NCBI RefSeq assembly: GCF_000143415.4
Contig: NW_003314284.1
Coordinates: 124,001 to 188,000, forward strand
Direction: 5' to 3'
Source of the DNA: Selaginella moellendorffii
Lineage: Eukaryota; Streptophyta; Lycopodiopsida; Selaginellales; Selaginellaceae
Length of the DNA stretch: 64,000 nt
Shown: positions 31,201-42,791 of the stretch, piece after piece
Numbering within the stretch: position 1 is the first letter of the stretch
Layout: each line of letters opens with the position of its first letter
Position numbers and translations under genes: made by a program
Notes under the pieces: generated by a model
What the model was told of the DNA's origin: nothing
Database searches by the model: none
Seen by the model: only the letters and a program-made list of their open reading frames with translations

Positions 31201-31629
31201 ATGGTGGAGGGCTCGTGGTGGAGCGCGGCGGTGGGGCTGGGGCTAGGGCTACTGGGAATCACAGGCTCCGCCACGATGATCCGGCAGTGGCGGCGCGGCA
31301 AGAGCGGTAAGAGTGGCGGCGGTGGCATTGCGGAGAGATGGCGGCCCCGGCGATCATCGCTCGATCAGAGCGAGCAGCAGCAGCAGGATTTGGATTCCCA
31401 GGATCGATTCGCTTGCAAGCGCGTGTGCGCATCGGATCGGATGATGAAGCGAGTGGGCAGCTTTGCAAAGGATGTGACGCCCAATTCGTGCGTCACTGTG
31501 TGTGGGGTCTCGGATTTGGATGCTTGTGCCGAGGCATGCGCTCGATCTGTTTGTTCTACACAGCATCACGTCCCCAATTGGAACGATGTTTGTATGCGGC
31601 GGTGCCAGAGCGAGTGTCTAAGGTCATGA
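31201..31629 (+). CDS. Small cysteine-rich protein with CX3C motifs, 142 aa
   Basis: ATG 31201 to TGA 31629. Residues 5-25 are a hydrophobic Gly/Leu-rich segment (WWSAAVGLGLGLLGITGSAT), a signal anchor or membrane segment. Residues 60-142 hold nine Cys, several spaced C-x3-C (CVTVC, CAEAC, CMRRC followed by QSEC), with RVCASDRMMKRVGSFAKDV and VPNWNDVC. I believe this is a conserved but uncharacterised land-plant family; C-x3-C pairs recall CHCH or small-Tim-like folds, but I would not assign that function. It heads the duplicated cassette; the copies at 41.8 and 55.7 kb are frameshifted. Confidence 0.65.
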   Translation: MVEGSWWSAAVGLGLGLLGITGSATMIRQWRRGKSGKSGGGGIAERWRPRRSSLDQSEQQQQDLDSQDRFACKRVCASDRMMKRVGSFAKDVTPNSCVTVCGVSDLDACAEACARSVCSTQHHVPNWNDVCMRRCQSECLRS

Positions 31630-31908
31630 GGGTATCAATGCAGAGAAATTTTTTCTCCTATACTGTGTTCGTTCTTTTGTGAAACGAAAACGATCGCAAG
31701 GAGAAAAGGCTCTCGTGGCCAAACTGCCGCCCTTGGATCACGCGTTCTTGGATTAGGTAGTTTGAATTTTAGGGCTCTTGGCGGTGACGGCCACGGATGA
31801 GCGCTCTCGAGGCGGCGACGCAAGCTACACGCAGAGGTAGGCGCCGGAGGCATAATGTAGCTTAGCTGATGCAGTAATTGATTGATCGCCTCGAAATACT
31901 TCTTCCAG

Positions 31909-34900
31909 TGATCCCGTCCCACAAGAAGATCACGATTTCATAGCTCGGCATCCGACATGGGAGGATCAGCTGCCTCCGATTCACGGCGTGAGCAAAGCAG
32001 CGCCGGATCGCGACCCAGCAGCGTCATCATCTTCGTCTGCCGCATTGATTGCCGCACTGGATCAACTGGCCCCAGCTATTCCCGATTCCCCGGCAACCAA
32101 GAACTGGAAGAGGGCTTACACTGCGATCAAGAGGCTCATGGTAACTTTACTTCTTTCGACTTTGGAGAGTTCTTATGTTCTGTTTCTAGAATATAAGAAG
32201 AAAGACGAGGTGGAGTGCTGTCGGGACTGGAGCAAGAATGGAGGGGACTGCGCTTGGAATTTGGAGCCTCTACAGCCCGTCACGCTTATACATTTTCAGG
32301 CTTCTCTACAATCAGTACGTGGATAGAAGTTTATCATCCTTCCTCTAACAGGCTTTGGTGGCAGGAGAGCCGAGTATGTCTTTGTGTTTCTCTTATATGC
32401 TCGCTTATCTTTCAAGCGATGGCTGGGTCTAGGCACGAACGATAGACACACGTCCGGAGTTTCAACATCGATTTCCTGGACGGGCTCATCACGGCGCTTT
32501 ACACGTAGTCGTTGTTTTCCTCTTCGAGGTTTCCCCTCACACTTGTGATTGCAGGATTGAAATGGTTTTACGAATTTCGGCTCTTGGTTTTATCAAAGGT
32601 CGTCACTGCTACATGCGGAATCCGTACAATAGGCTCGACTTTGTCATTGTTTTCGATTCCTGGTATTGTTGAAGTTTTGTATCTGATGGTCGTAAGTGTT
32701 TCACCAGCTCTTTGCGAGGTACAGGGTACATATCATTGCTCGAGGATTTTTTCGCGCTGTTCCGCGTGTTTCGGGGCCTGCCAGCGTTGAAGCATGTCAC
32801 ATTTTTTGCCGATGGCATAGTATGGTTTCTAAATTTCCTTTTGGCTGATCTGTGCATTGTTAACACTTTACCCATCATGGCGGCCGTGAAAAAGAACGTT
32901 GGTCCTCTCCAAAACGTTATCCTTTTGACGTTTTTTCTGTTGGTTTTCTATTCTCTACTCGGCACGCAGTTCTTGCAAAACTCGATGAATCAAAGGTAAT
33001 CTCGATAGTTCTTATCACGTGAAATCAAAATCCTCCTGGGCAGGTGCTTTCGAACAGCGGACAAGCAACTTGCTTATCCCATGCGCTTTTGTGACAAAAA
33101 AGCTGCTGGCGGCTACGTATGTCCACCATTTCAGAACTGTATGGTGAGTTTTTTCTATAAGCTCATTCCTTATCCATCTCTTTGTTTGTAGACATACGAG
33201 AATCCCAACCATGGAGCGACAACTGTTGATTATCTCTGGTATTCGCTGCTTACCATGTTTCAACTTCATAGCATCTTATCGCCTTAGCAGACTTCAAAGT
33301 GGTCACTCTGCAGGCGATAACTTTGGAAGGATGGAGCCTCGTCATGCATGATGTGAAGGATGCTGAAGGGGAGCGAGCCAGTAAGGCGTTGACATTGTTT
33401 CTTTTATTGCTTACACAAGCCATTGCACCACAGATTCTTACTTTATGACGTTAATTGTTCTGGGTACATATTTCCTGGCGAACGTTTTCATCGCCGGTAT
33501 CAGTGGTGTATTTCTTCGTGTTCGATCAGAGCATCAGGTGCCCACTTGTTTTTAACGACCGACTGATTTGGCTTAAGTTAAGCTGTTATTATCCAGGCTT
33601 TGCTGAGGAAAGCCCGTAGAACCTCGGTGTCCTTTTACGATGCAACGATGATGGCACAAGTGCTGAAAGACAATATCGTCAAAGCCGACTCGCAGGTCAA
33701 GAACCGCTTACTCAACAGGTGAGGAAAGGTGCAGCAGAATGTCGCGAGAGCATTAAGTCGGACACGGACCTCCCTGCGGACTGCCCTTCAAGCCAAATCA
33801 ATGGGAGTGCGGTCCAGTAGGTCTTTCAGTCGAAGTATGACGATAGGAGTTCAAGCAGCGTTGACAGTTTCCGGAAAAAGCCGCGACATCGTTGAACATC
33901 CCAAGTTTGAGTGGGGAGTACTTCTCAGTGTCACCATTAACGTCGTGCTCTTATCGTCCTTCAAGTATGGGATGTCAAAACGGTTGTTGCATATGCTCGG
34001 TATTCATTTCACGACTTCCTTTCTATTTGTTCAGCATGATAAATTTTGTATGCAGACGAGTTGCAAGCAGTAATGCTTTTTGCTTTCAGCGGGGAACTTC
34101 TGCTGCGCTTTCTAGCATATGGTCGTGGCGATTTTCTTGACGATGGTGAGTTCTTTGTTTTCATGTTGTCTTCTGGTCTGATCCTGAAATTTTCAGGAAT
34201 GAATATGCTGGACTTGATAGTTGTTTTGACATCTATTGTGGCACTCAGTTCTCATTCGTTTCCAAATTTAAGAATTAAGCGGTGGTTTTACTCTTCGAAG
34301 AAGTATGTTGCAAAACATCCCAGTGTAGTGGTGAGTTGCTGCATTCACTTTGATTGATTTTAATACGTGATGCAGGCTACTGGCATGGAAAGTGTTGGCT
34401 CTTTGGCGGGGGTTTTTTTCTTTTTCCTTCTGGTTATCATAGTAATCTCTATCATCAGCATGGAATTGTACAGTGGGCAGTATTTCAGCCTTCCTGAAGA
34501 GTATCCGCAAGGAAATCATGATTCCATACTCGAAGCCTTGCTTGTCTGGTTTACAGTAACCACGGCTGAATCCTGGGTAAACCAAATGTGGAATTCCCTC
34601 CGACCTGAAGTTCAATATAAGTAAGCAGCCACTCAAGTATCTCTAGTATTGACGCATTCGTGTTTGCAGTGTAGTGGCGCCGTTTTTATACGTCTTTTAC
34701 TTCGTCGTGACAGTTTACGTCGTTATGAATCTTATCATTGCTGTCTTGCTCGAGAGAAACGAGCTTACTGACAACCAGAAGAAGCGAATCCAACGGGTGA
34801 GTGAGGTAAAAAATGACAACTGCATCTAAGAACTATTTTCTTTCAGATGGAACACATGAAGTTAATCAGGAGAATGCAAAGTCAGGCACTCACAAGAAGC

Positions 34901-37806
34901 GGAAGCTGGGTTGTGGGCGCAGTAGAAGGAATGAAAGGTTTGCGACGGATGACAACTCGCATGTTAAGCGTCAAAGATCACGTAAGACCGGTTAAAGCCA
35001 GGCCAAGAGAGAAGGGGTCCCAGGTCGTCAAACTGCTGCTAAGGCTGATGGGGGCACTACTGGATCCGCTTTATAGGCCCCATCATCGGTCGTTCCAGCT
35101 GCAGAGTCTTCTGAAGCACCGCCGTCGCGTCACGGGCGTTCTTCCCAAGTTTTACAGGTTTCTGGTTTTCCGTCTAATATCGGTGAAAGGAGGGGTTCAA
35201 GAACCGCACTTCAAGATGCCGTGATAACTCTCGTCAAGATTCTCAGCAGTCCAAAAATTGGCAGAAATCTAAGCAGGGTCTCTAGCAACAGGAAATCTTT
35301 CCAGCTGTCGGAGTACGAAGAGCTCGAGAGAACTCTTACAACCATACAGAGACCGTGGTACTTGCGAGAAGGGTCGCTTCTTCTATTTGGAGAGGGCAAC
35401 ACGATAAGGATCCTGCCTAGGAGGATCCTCAGCAGTAAACCGTACTTGTGGTTTGTGATAGTTTGGATGGTCATCAATACTTGGCTCGTAGTTGAGATGG
35501 GAGATGATGGAGAGCCGATAATTGTCCCCGATTTCATCTGGAGTCTGCAGAAGATCAACTTTGTGGTAAGCACATGCTTATCTTATTTTGCTCGACATTG
35601 TACATTGTTTTGGAGCAGGTCTTTTTGCTAGACTGTTTGATGAAGATCGTTGCACAGGGACTTATTTTTGCGCCAGACGCATACCTGAGTGACTGGTACA
35701 ACATCCTTGACTTGTTTATTCTCGTCACCGATGCGCTTATTCTTCTGAAGTATAACGCTGAGGATGAAACTTCCATACCAACCGTCGGTGCGTTTACTTC
35801 TCTTCGGCCATTTCGTTTCGTGGTTCGGTTTACAGGACTGAGGTCATTATTATCAAATCTTTTTCGGACTATTCCAGCAATTGTGTCGGTTATTCTCTTC
35901 ACATTTTCAATTCTCTTGATATTTGGAACCATCGGGCTGCAGCAGTTTCGGGGCCTTCTCTGGAAATGCAATGACCCGACAATCACGCATGTACCAGCCT
36001 CTATGTTAATGACATCGGCATCCTTCCTCCGCGAGCCTGGGTTAATAACGTTTTCCAGTTCGACGACATTCAGAATGCCCTCCTCAATATGTTTGTCTGC
36101 TCCACTTTCGACAACTGGCTGACGCACTTCATGTATCCTGTCATGGACATCACTAGGGAAGACCACCAGCCTGTTCGGAACGCGAGTCCTGTCAACGCCT
36201 TGTTTTTCGTGGCACTCTGCTGTATCGGGGGATTTTATATCGTCAGAGTTTTCATCGGGTGTTTATCAACGAGTTTGGAAAAATTTCTGGAGCAGTTCTT
36301 CTCACAGAGAGGCAGAAGCTGTGGAGGGACATGAACCGTATCATCCAGAAAACTTATTCTATTCTGCTGGCCAGTCGGCAGTTGTTTCGGACCGGCGTCA
36401 GATGACTCACTGTGCGATTACAACATAATTCCTGCTCGAATCCGTGATGAAGTTCCTTGGCGACGAGGTACGTCATTTATCTTTTTCTCAATTATTTTTT
36501 GTTTGACCACCTGGTTTTTCCTTTCTCCAGTGGAAGGTCTATAAGAACGAGGTTGCACGGCAGATGGAGTTTGGACTCTCCATAATGGCCGCCTTGGTCT
36601 CATGGGAAAGAAGGGAACGGTGAGGGGCTATGTCAGCCGCACTGCCTACATTGCTCGAGTTTTCTGCATCATTCTTCACGAGAGCACGGGTTATTATGCG
36701 AACAATGTTCATCTGTTTGGCAACTGTAGCTGAGATACTCGCTCTTCTCGCAATTTTCATGTATATGTTCGCGGGAATGGCGTTTCCAACTCTTCAGTGC
36801 AATGAAGGAAGGGACCTGCATTGGCCCGTCTGTCAACTTTCGCACTTTCGTCAACACTTTCATCGCGGTGTTTCAGGTAAAGGCTTGTTTTTCTATCACT
36901 TTCAGTTTCACTTTTCTTTTACAGGTTACAACTCTTGATAACTGGTCTTGCGTTATGATGGATACCACAATTGATGCACCCGCCTGCACCAACGGTAAAA
37001 CACTACTCGGTGATGATTGTGGAGGGCGGCATTATCTCCTTCGCCTTCTTGGTCTTGGTCGGGAGTCGCATATTCATGAACTTGTTCGTGGCTGTCATAC
37101 TGGATGCTGTAACCTTCGGCCTTGTGAACAAGAACTCTATGATCATGCCAGAGCACCTGTTAGCATATCGAAATTGGTGGAGCCAAGAATGATTCGATCC
37201 CAAGTAAGCCACTTACGTTCAAGTCCTTGTAGAACTAACTTTATAATCGTCCAGTGCTACAGGATACATTGGCATGCACAAGCTGCGACGATTTGTAAAC
37301 GCCCTCGGTGACCCGCTGGGCCGGCGCTACAAGTCCGCGACCCAATGGTTTGGCGTGTGTTTGCGGAGTCCTCCCAATCTTGATTTTTTCTTTGTTCTGC
37401 CCAGGTACATGAGAATAGAGTACGAGGCAATGAGTTTTCGAGTTCCAAACAAAGGAATCCCTTTCAAGGAGCTGCTGGAAACGCTGACGCTGTATAAGAT
37501 CGGACCAACTGTAAGTAGCTGCTATTCCAACCTTTTGATACTTACGCTTGGCTCGGATTAACACAGGGGTTGCCTCTCACTCTGCGCATCGAGCGTGAGA
37601 AGCGGATCCAGGCCGTGTACATCCAGGGCGCTGCGACGAAAATGCAGGCTCTCGTGAGAGGTTTCCTGGCGAGGATAAGAGCTGGCAAAGGTGGTGCTGC
37701 TGTGAGCAAAACCGAGGTGGCAGCTCAGCAAGAATTGGAATCGACAAGGAGCAAACCCGAGGTGCTAGAGATTGCCAGAGGCGAAGCTCTCCTGGTGGGA
37801 GAATAG
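31909..37806 (+). pseudogene. Four-domain voltage-gated Ca2+ channel, copy 1 (damaged)
   Basis: Many small exons encode four ion-transport domains. Domain I: S3-like NPYNRLDFVIVFDSW, S4 near 32755-32810, S5 from 32880, pore QAITLEGWSLVMHDV (about 33313-33357). Domain II: YADELQAVMLFAFSGELLLR, pore TVTTAESWVNQMWN (about 34553-34595), S6 YVVMNLIIAVLLE. Domain III: VFLLDCLMKIVAQG, S4 SLRPFRFVVRFTGLRSLL, pore CSTFDNWLTHFMY. Domain IV: S5 AEILALLAIFMYMFAGM, pore VTTLDNWSCVMMDTT. The filter is therefore E/E/D/D. The C-terminus has EF-hand-like and IQ regions. Damage versus copy 2: a 10-nt deletion near 35988 (frameshift) and loss of about 130 nt at 36355-36365 covering domain IV S1. It is a plasma- or flagellar-membrane Ca2+ channel family member; this copy is probably nonfunctional. 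Confidence 0.85.
37195..37806 (+). other. Channel C-terminal Ca2+/calmodulin region (EF-hand-like and IQ)
   Basis: After S6 of domain IV the preserved copies read W..EPFDPKATGYIGMHKL (EF-hand-like loop as in animal Cav proximal C-termini; in this copy the D-P-K is at a shifted exon edge), then RRFVNALGDPLGRRY. Next come RYMRIEYEAMSFRVPNKG and, at about 37600-37700, an IQ motif (IQGAATKMQALVRGFLAR), the classical calmodulin-binding site. The tail ends GEALLVGE. Confidence 0.75.
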
Positions 37807-37839
37807 TGGTGCAGTCGCAGTTTTGTAACGATTTATCCT

Positions 37840-40800
37840 GAGATTGGGGCGGTCCTCAAGCCAAGGTGGAATTTTCATGCCTTTCGGGCAGGATAGCGAT
37901 TCCAGCCTGGCTCTTATTGTGGGACCACAGTGCATCGTTCTGTATCACGCTTGGCCCCGAAATGTCAAGAAATTTCAAACCTGGCAGCGATGCAATGGAC
38001 GATGGAATGATAGTCTCATCACAGCTCAAATGCACGATTTCTATATCAGTCATTTGATCTGATGGCAGCGATGCAATGGACGATGGAATGATAGTCTCAT
38101 CAAAATGCACGATTTTTATATCAGTCATTTGATCTGATGGCAGCGATGCAATGGACGATGGAATGATAGTCTCATCAAAATGCACGATTTCTATATCAGT
38201 CATTTGATCTGATGGCTCAAAGAAATCATTTTGCATCTTCCTGCTGGATACTGAAAGACGTTCAACCTTGAGTGATGACCTCTCAGTTGGCAACAAAAGT
38301 CTCTTTATACAACCCGTTATTCGCAGAGACTCGAGGCGATTGGGGAGCTGTGTCACAAAGAGAGGCAAGTGCTCCCATTCAATATCAGGAGCTAGCTCAA
38401 ACCCCAACTCCTTCAGATTTGGAAGACTGGCAGCCAAATCATCCTTGAATTCTGACTGTGCAATCTGTAGATTAGTAAGACTCAGATCTCCAAGACGTGG
38501 GAATGATCCATCCAGGTTGAAGAAGTGGATACGATTGCAGTTAATAAAAAGTGTTTCTAGGCGGTGGAATAACCAAGATAAGTTTATGATATCACGGATG
38601 TCTAGATATCGTAGTTGCAACCATTCGAAGCTGTCATCACTATTTTCACTGTCTTCTACCCCAACGATGGAAAAATGTTGAAGCTTGATTGATTTCATAA
38701 ACATTCGTTTCCAAGCAGCTCTGCTGAGGGTTTCCACATGAATTTGACATTTTGTTAGGTTGACAAGTTGCCATAACCCAACGAAAGTGGCAAAGTCGAT
38801 GTTGTTTGCATGTAAAACCAATGTTTCAATGTGCTCCAGTGTCCCCATGCTTTCTGGCACCTTCATTGTACCATGTGTCATTCTTAAATGTCTTAGTTTA
38901 CGCGAAATTCCAGTCAAATCCACAACTGATGACTCCTCTTTTGAATCAAGCCTCAGCTCCAGCTCTTCCAAGTTGGAGAGCTGGGGCAGTAATGCAATGT
39001 TACACTTCGTCGGCCTCCACCTTGTACATTTTAGAAATTTCAGTGATGTCAGGCTGAAAAGCGCATCTGGTAATTGCCTCACATTTGTTTCTCGAATGTC
39101 CAGCAGTTGAAGGTTTTTCAGCTTGGATATGCTCTCTGGAATAGAATGGATCTTAGAGCATCGCCACAAGCTCAATACCTTGACCCCTTGTATGTGATTG
39201 ATAAGACTGTCATCCACATTAGAAAGTTCTTTACATTTATCCAGAAGTATGACATCTCGCACATGATTATCGGATAGAAAGCTGCCAACATTCTTTGAGA
39301 TGAATGAGACTTTAGCAAATGTTGCATTCTGAATGCCACTTGTCCAGTCATATCCAAACAGGCATCCCTTCTCGTGCTCTTGCTGTGGACTGTACTTCCC
39401 TTTTAAGATTCTTATGCATAGTTTGCGTAGCATATCGTGTACGATTATAAAATCTGTTATTGGGTGCTTACGTATCTTGACCAGGCATCTCCGTTCCAGT
39501 TCATTGACAATCGCTGTGGGTGAGAGTTCTGACCCAACCTCCATCCAACATTTCCTCAACTCAGTTAACCCAATCGACCTATCTTCTGGGAATGCAGCCA
39601 CATAGAGAAAGCACTCCTGCAGCTTTTCATCCTCAGCGTTTCCCAGCTCGTCATAGCTGAACTTCAAGCGCTTGAACATCTGCTTCTCAACGTCTGGGTC
39701 ATTGGACAAGTGCAACCTCTTATATCGTTCTTCCCACACTTGTGGCCCTTCACTTCTGTGGACAGCCATGGCACTGCCAATCACTTCCAGAGCGAGAGGA
39801 AGTCCCTCACATTTCCGAGCTATTTTCTCTGCAACTTCCACAACACCAGGTTGTGGATCATGCACACCGAAGGCAAACTTCCAAAACATCTTTTTGCTTT
39901 CGTCCATTGATAGCTCATGCACAGGAAATGCCTTTGCATCCGGATGCAAAATGCCTTCCTTTCTGGTTGTCACCAGGATCCGGCCAGAGGATGGCCCTGC
40001 TATAAAATCCAGTTCCTTTGCCCAGCTCCTGTCCCACACATCATCCAGTACCAGCAAGACACGGTTACCACCAGCAACATCGCGTGCCAAGTGCTTCATG
40101 TCGTCAAGGGTTCCTCTGGCCCTCTCTTTCATTTCACCCCATTCAAGATCCACACAATGTTGTCATGGAAATGCTCCCGCACCCTCCGGTCATTGTGCGC
40201 GAGGCTTGCGACGGTGGTCTTTCCACACCCTCCCATTCCAAAGAGTCCAACCCATTTGCTAGGGGCTTCGGGATCCAAGAGGGCATTCACCACCTCATTC
40301 AGCAGTTGCTCGTGGCCCCCAAACATGGCCTCAGGAACAACGCGCGGTACATATTTTTTTGCAGGGCCTCTATCTTGCGGGAAATTCCGTACGGCGAAGC
40401 TAGTGCTCGGCTGTATCACTTTCAACTCTTCTCGCTCGTACCTTTCAAGCTTCGGAAGGAGATCGCCCTCGTAGCTGTGTATCAGCTCTGAGATCTCGTC
40501 ACAACGCTTCTCCCTGTGAAACATCCATAGATCTTTTAGCTGTACTGTAAGAGCTCTTGTGTAAACTTACTGTGGTCCCAGCAGTGCTTGCGCCTTGTCG
40601 TTCCATTTTGTGACAAGATCAAGCCACTCCTCGGCTCCATCAGAGTAGCGGAACTCTGGATTCCGGTGCTTGTGAGCATTAAACTTGTTAAGCATGGCCT
40701 GGATGCTGGCCGCCGCCTTCTCCAGCATCGCAATGTCCACCTTCAGCTCGTGCCCGTGACTTTCCATCTGCGACAGGAGATCCTGGTAGGAGCTGAAGCA

Positions 40801-41165
40801 CTCCATGATCTTGCCACTCCGCTTGTACCTATAGGGAGAAATAAATTCAGCCTTGTTGCACAAAAATGCTGCAAAACATACCGTCTAACGGGGCTCCAGA
40901 TCCTGTTGTTGCGTGATCTCAAGAGTTCTTGCGCCTTGCTATTCCATTTCTTGACACGCTCCAAGCATTCCTCGACCGCTTCAGAAAACATAAAGCCACG
41001 TCCATTTCGCTCCTTGTGGCGACCGAAAGCGTCGATCTTGGCCTGAATGTGGGGTGCCATGGCATTCCCCAGCCTTTCAATGTTGGCATTGCAGTCCCAT
41101 ACCTTCTTGGCAGCGTCCATACCCAAGACACACAGCGGCCTCACCAAGCCGCTCACAACCTCCAT
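37840..41165 (-). pseudogene. CC-NB-LRR resistance-type gene, copy 1 (frameshifted)
   Basis: Exon 1 41165-40882 and exon 2 40828-40571 encode two related N-terminal modules with ECLERV..WN.KAQ.LL. Exon 3 starts at 40513 with FHREKRCDEISEL and the P-loop GMGGCGKTT. A 55-nt deletion at about 40153 (versus copy 2) shifts the frame before kinase-2. The remainder (40153-37856) keeps LLVLDDVWDRSW, GRILVTTRKEG, CEGLPLALEVIG, IVHDMLRKLC (MHD position) and about 14 LRRs. The C-terminus is also shifted by loss of about 15 nt in the final exon region. It converges on the channel gene; the predicted stop is 50 bp from the channel stop. Confidence 0.88.
37985..38215 (-). repeat. In-frame tandem repeat, three 25-residue units in the LRR end
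   Basis: Units 37985-38065 (81 bp), 38066-38140 and 38141-38215 (75 bp each) are almost identical. They encode SDQMTDIEIVHFDETIIPSS, then IASLP. Copy 2 of the gene has a single unit at the same place, so this is a recent expansion. Confidence 0.92.
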
Positions 41166-41690
41166 GATCGAAAAATCCTGTCCGCTTCAGCTAAAATGGC
41201 ACAGTTCTTACGTCGTCACGTGGTCTCCAGGTTGGCAGTCAAGTAGTTGGACGCGCTGGAGCTAGTGTCCTTCTCCTGGACACTTCCAGAGGCTCGATTG
41301 GATCGATGGGACCTTGTTGATCTGCGCGTTGTTGATCCGCCGTGTCCAAACGGGTTTACCATTCTACCGCCTGCCAGCTCAGACTTGGAGAACATCGGGG
41401 GTTCGACTCCTGACAACTATTAGCAACGGTCGCGGGTTCGACTCCCATTGACGTCGTGCTCCAGTGTGGATAAAATTCTTTAAGAGCGTTGTCTAGCAAT
41501 ATGACGTGAGGCTCTTCCCCTTTCTCGGGTTTGGCAAGATTCGAGGCCGTGCCCTCTGGCATTGCTTTAAAACAACCGTGACGGCGAAAGTGATTAGCCT
41601 AACCGTAGCAACTAGGCAAGTGGATATTCTTTCTTTCCTTGTTATATCGATACAATCCACATGGCGTAATACCCTAGGGAAAGCTCAGTG
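41166..41690. repeat. Junction between cassettes: NLR promoter and cassette head, copy 2
   Basis: 41166-41310 is the NLR upstream region (its copy is at 51493-51610). 41311-41690 repeats the cassette head (matches 30490-31000 and 55190-55470), again with two B-box-like motifs near 41399 and 41434. The short block 'ttgatctgcgcgttg' marks the seam. Confidence 0.75.
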
Positions 41691-42015
41691 TGGAGGAGGC
41701 TGTAGGGTTACTGGGAATCACAGGCTCTGCCACGATGATCCGGCGGCGGTGGTATTGCGGAGAGATGGTGGCGCCAGCAATCATCGCTTGATGAGAGTGA
41801 GCAGCAGCAGGAGGATTTGGATTCCCAGGATCGATTCGCTTGCACGCGCGTGTGCGCGTCGGATCGGATGATGAAGCAAGTGGGCAGCTTTGCAAAGAAT
41901 GTGACGCCCAGTTGTGTGGGGTCTTGGATTTGGATGCTTGTGCCGACGCGTGCGCTCGATCCGTTTGTTCTACGCAGCATTGGAACGATGTTTGTATGCG
42001 GCGATGCTAGAGCGA
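41690..42015 (+). pseudogene. Small cysteine-rich protein, copy 2 (frameshifted)
   Basis: Aligned to 31201-31629. DSQDRFACTRVCASDRMMK and VGSFAKNVTPSC are kept, but deletions disrupt the N-terminal hydrophobic segment and the frame after the third Cys. Confidence 0.75.
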
Positions 42016-42480
42016 GATGAGACTGCTCGGCTCTATGGGCGGTACAACGCCGACAAGAAAGAAGAGCTCATATTGACGGCGACGAGGATTTCATGGATGA
42101 TCTTGCGGAAGCGCCACCGCCCCCAAAGATCATCCAGTGGGAACCATCAGGGACTGCTTCTCCGGACATAGATTGGCCCTCTTTCGCTGTTCTAACTTCT
42201 CTCTGCCAGAAAATCGATCACGTCGCTTGGAAGGGGAGCGCAAGGCTTTAAAGCGGTGCATTACGTCCAAGCAATACGAGCTTGTAGCAAGGCAGCGCAG
42301 AAACTCCCGGATTGCAGCAAATGTTGGAGCCCGAGCTGATGGAGTCCAGGTTACTCTCTCTCTCTCTCTCTCCAAGCCTATAATGCATAACATTTTTACT
42401 TTCAGGCTCTGGAGCTCGGGTTTTGTGGCCGAGCACTCTCGGACCAAATGCTGCACAGCTGAGAAAGCTCCGGCTGCATG
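42000..42480 (+). pseudogene. Unassigned coding-like exon upstream of the channel
   Basis: Reads RDETARLYGRYNADKKEEL, DDLAEAPPPPKIIQWEP and DIDWPSFAVL, followed by pieces in shifted frames. The same segment is at 55925-56290 (better preserved) and is absent from copy 1 by deletion at about 31630. It could be the first exon of the channel or a separate small gene. Acidic/Pro-rich, no domain seen. Confidence 0.4.
42355..42380. repeat. CT microsatellite
   Basis: A run of about ten CT dinucleotides. Confidence 0.9.
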
Positions 42481-42791
42481 GGAACTACGTCTGTCAGACT
42501 CGGAACTACAGGCGGTTATACGATCCAAGCTATCAATGCAGAGAAGTTTTTTCTCCTATACTTTATTCTTTCTTCTGTGAAACGAAAACGATCGCAAGGA
42601 GAAAAGGCTATTATGGTATCACGCGTTTTTGGATTAGGGGGCTCTTGGCGGAGGGAGTTCGCCGGTGGATGAGCGCTCTGAGGCGGCGACGCAAGCTATG
42701 ACGATCGCCCTCTACATCAGGGATGTCCTATAAAGAGGCATAATGTAGCTTAGCTAGTGATTGATCGATCGCCTGGAAATACTTCTTGCAG

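Noticed and set aside
31909..37806. Two-pore channel (TPC1)
   Set aside because: TPC1 has two domains; here four distinct pore loops and S4-S6 sets are read, plus a Cav-like tail with an IQ motif.
37985..38215. CRISPR-like array
   Set aside because: The units are contiguous in-frame tandem repeats in an LRR coding region, with no spacers, in eukaryotic DNA.
39672..40474. Plus-strand ORFs opposite the NLR genes (also 49938-50872)
   Set aside because: They lie opposite the NB-ARC coding frame and vary with its indels.
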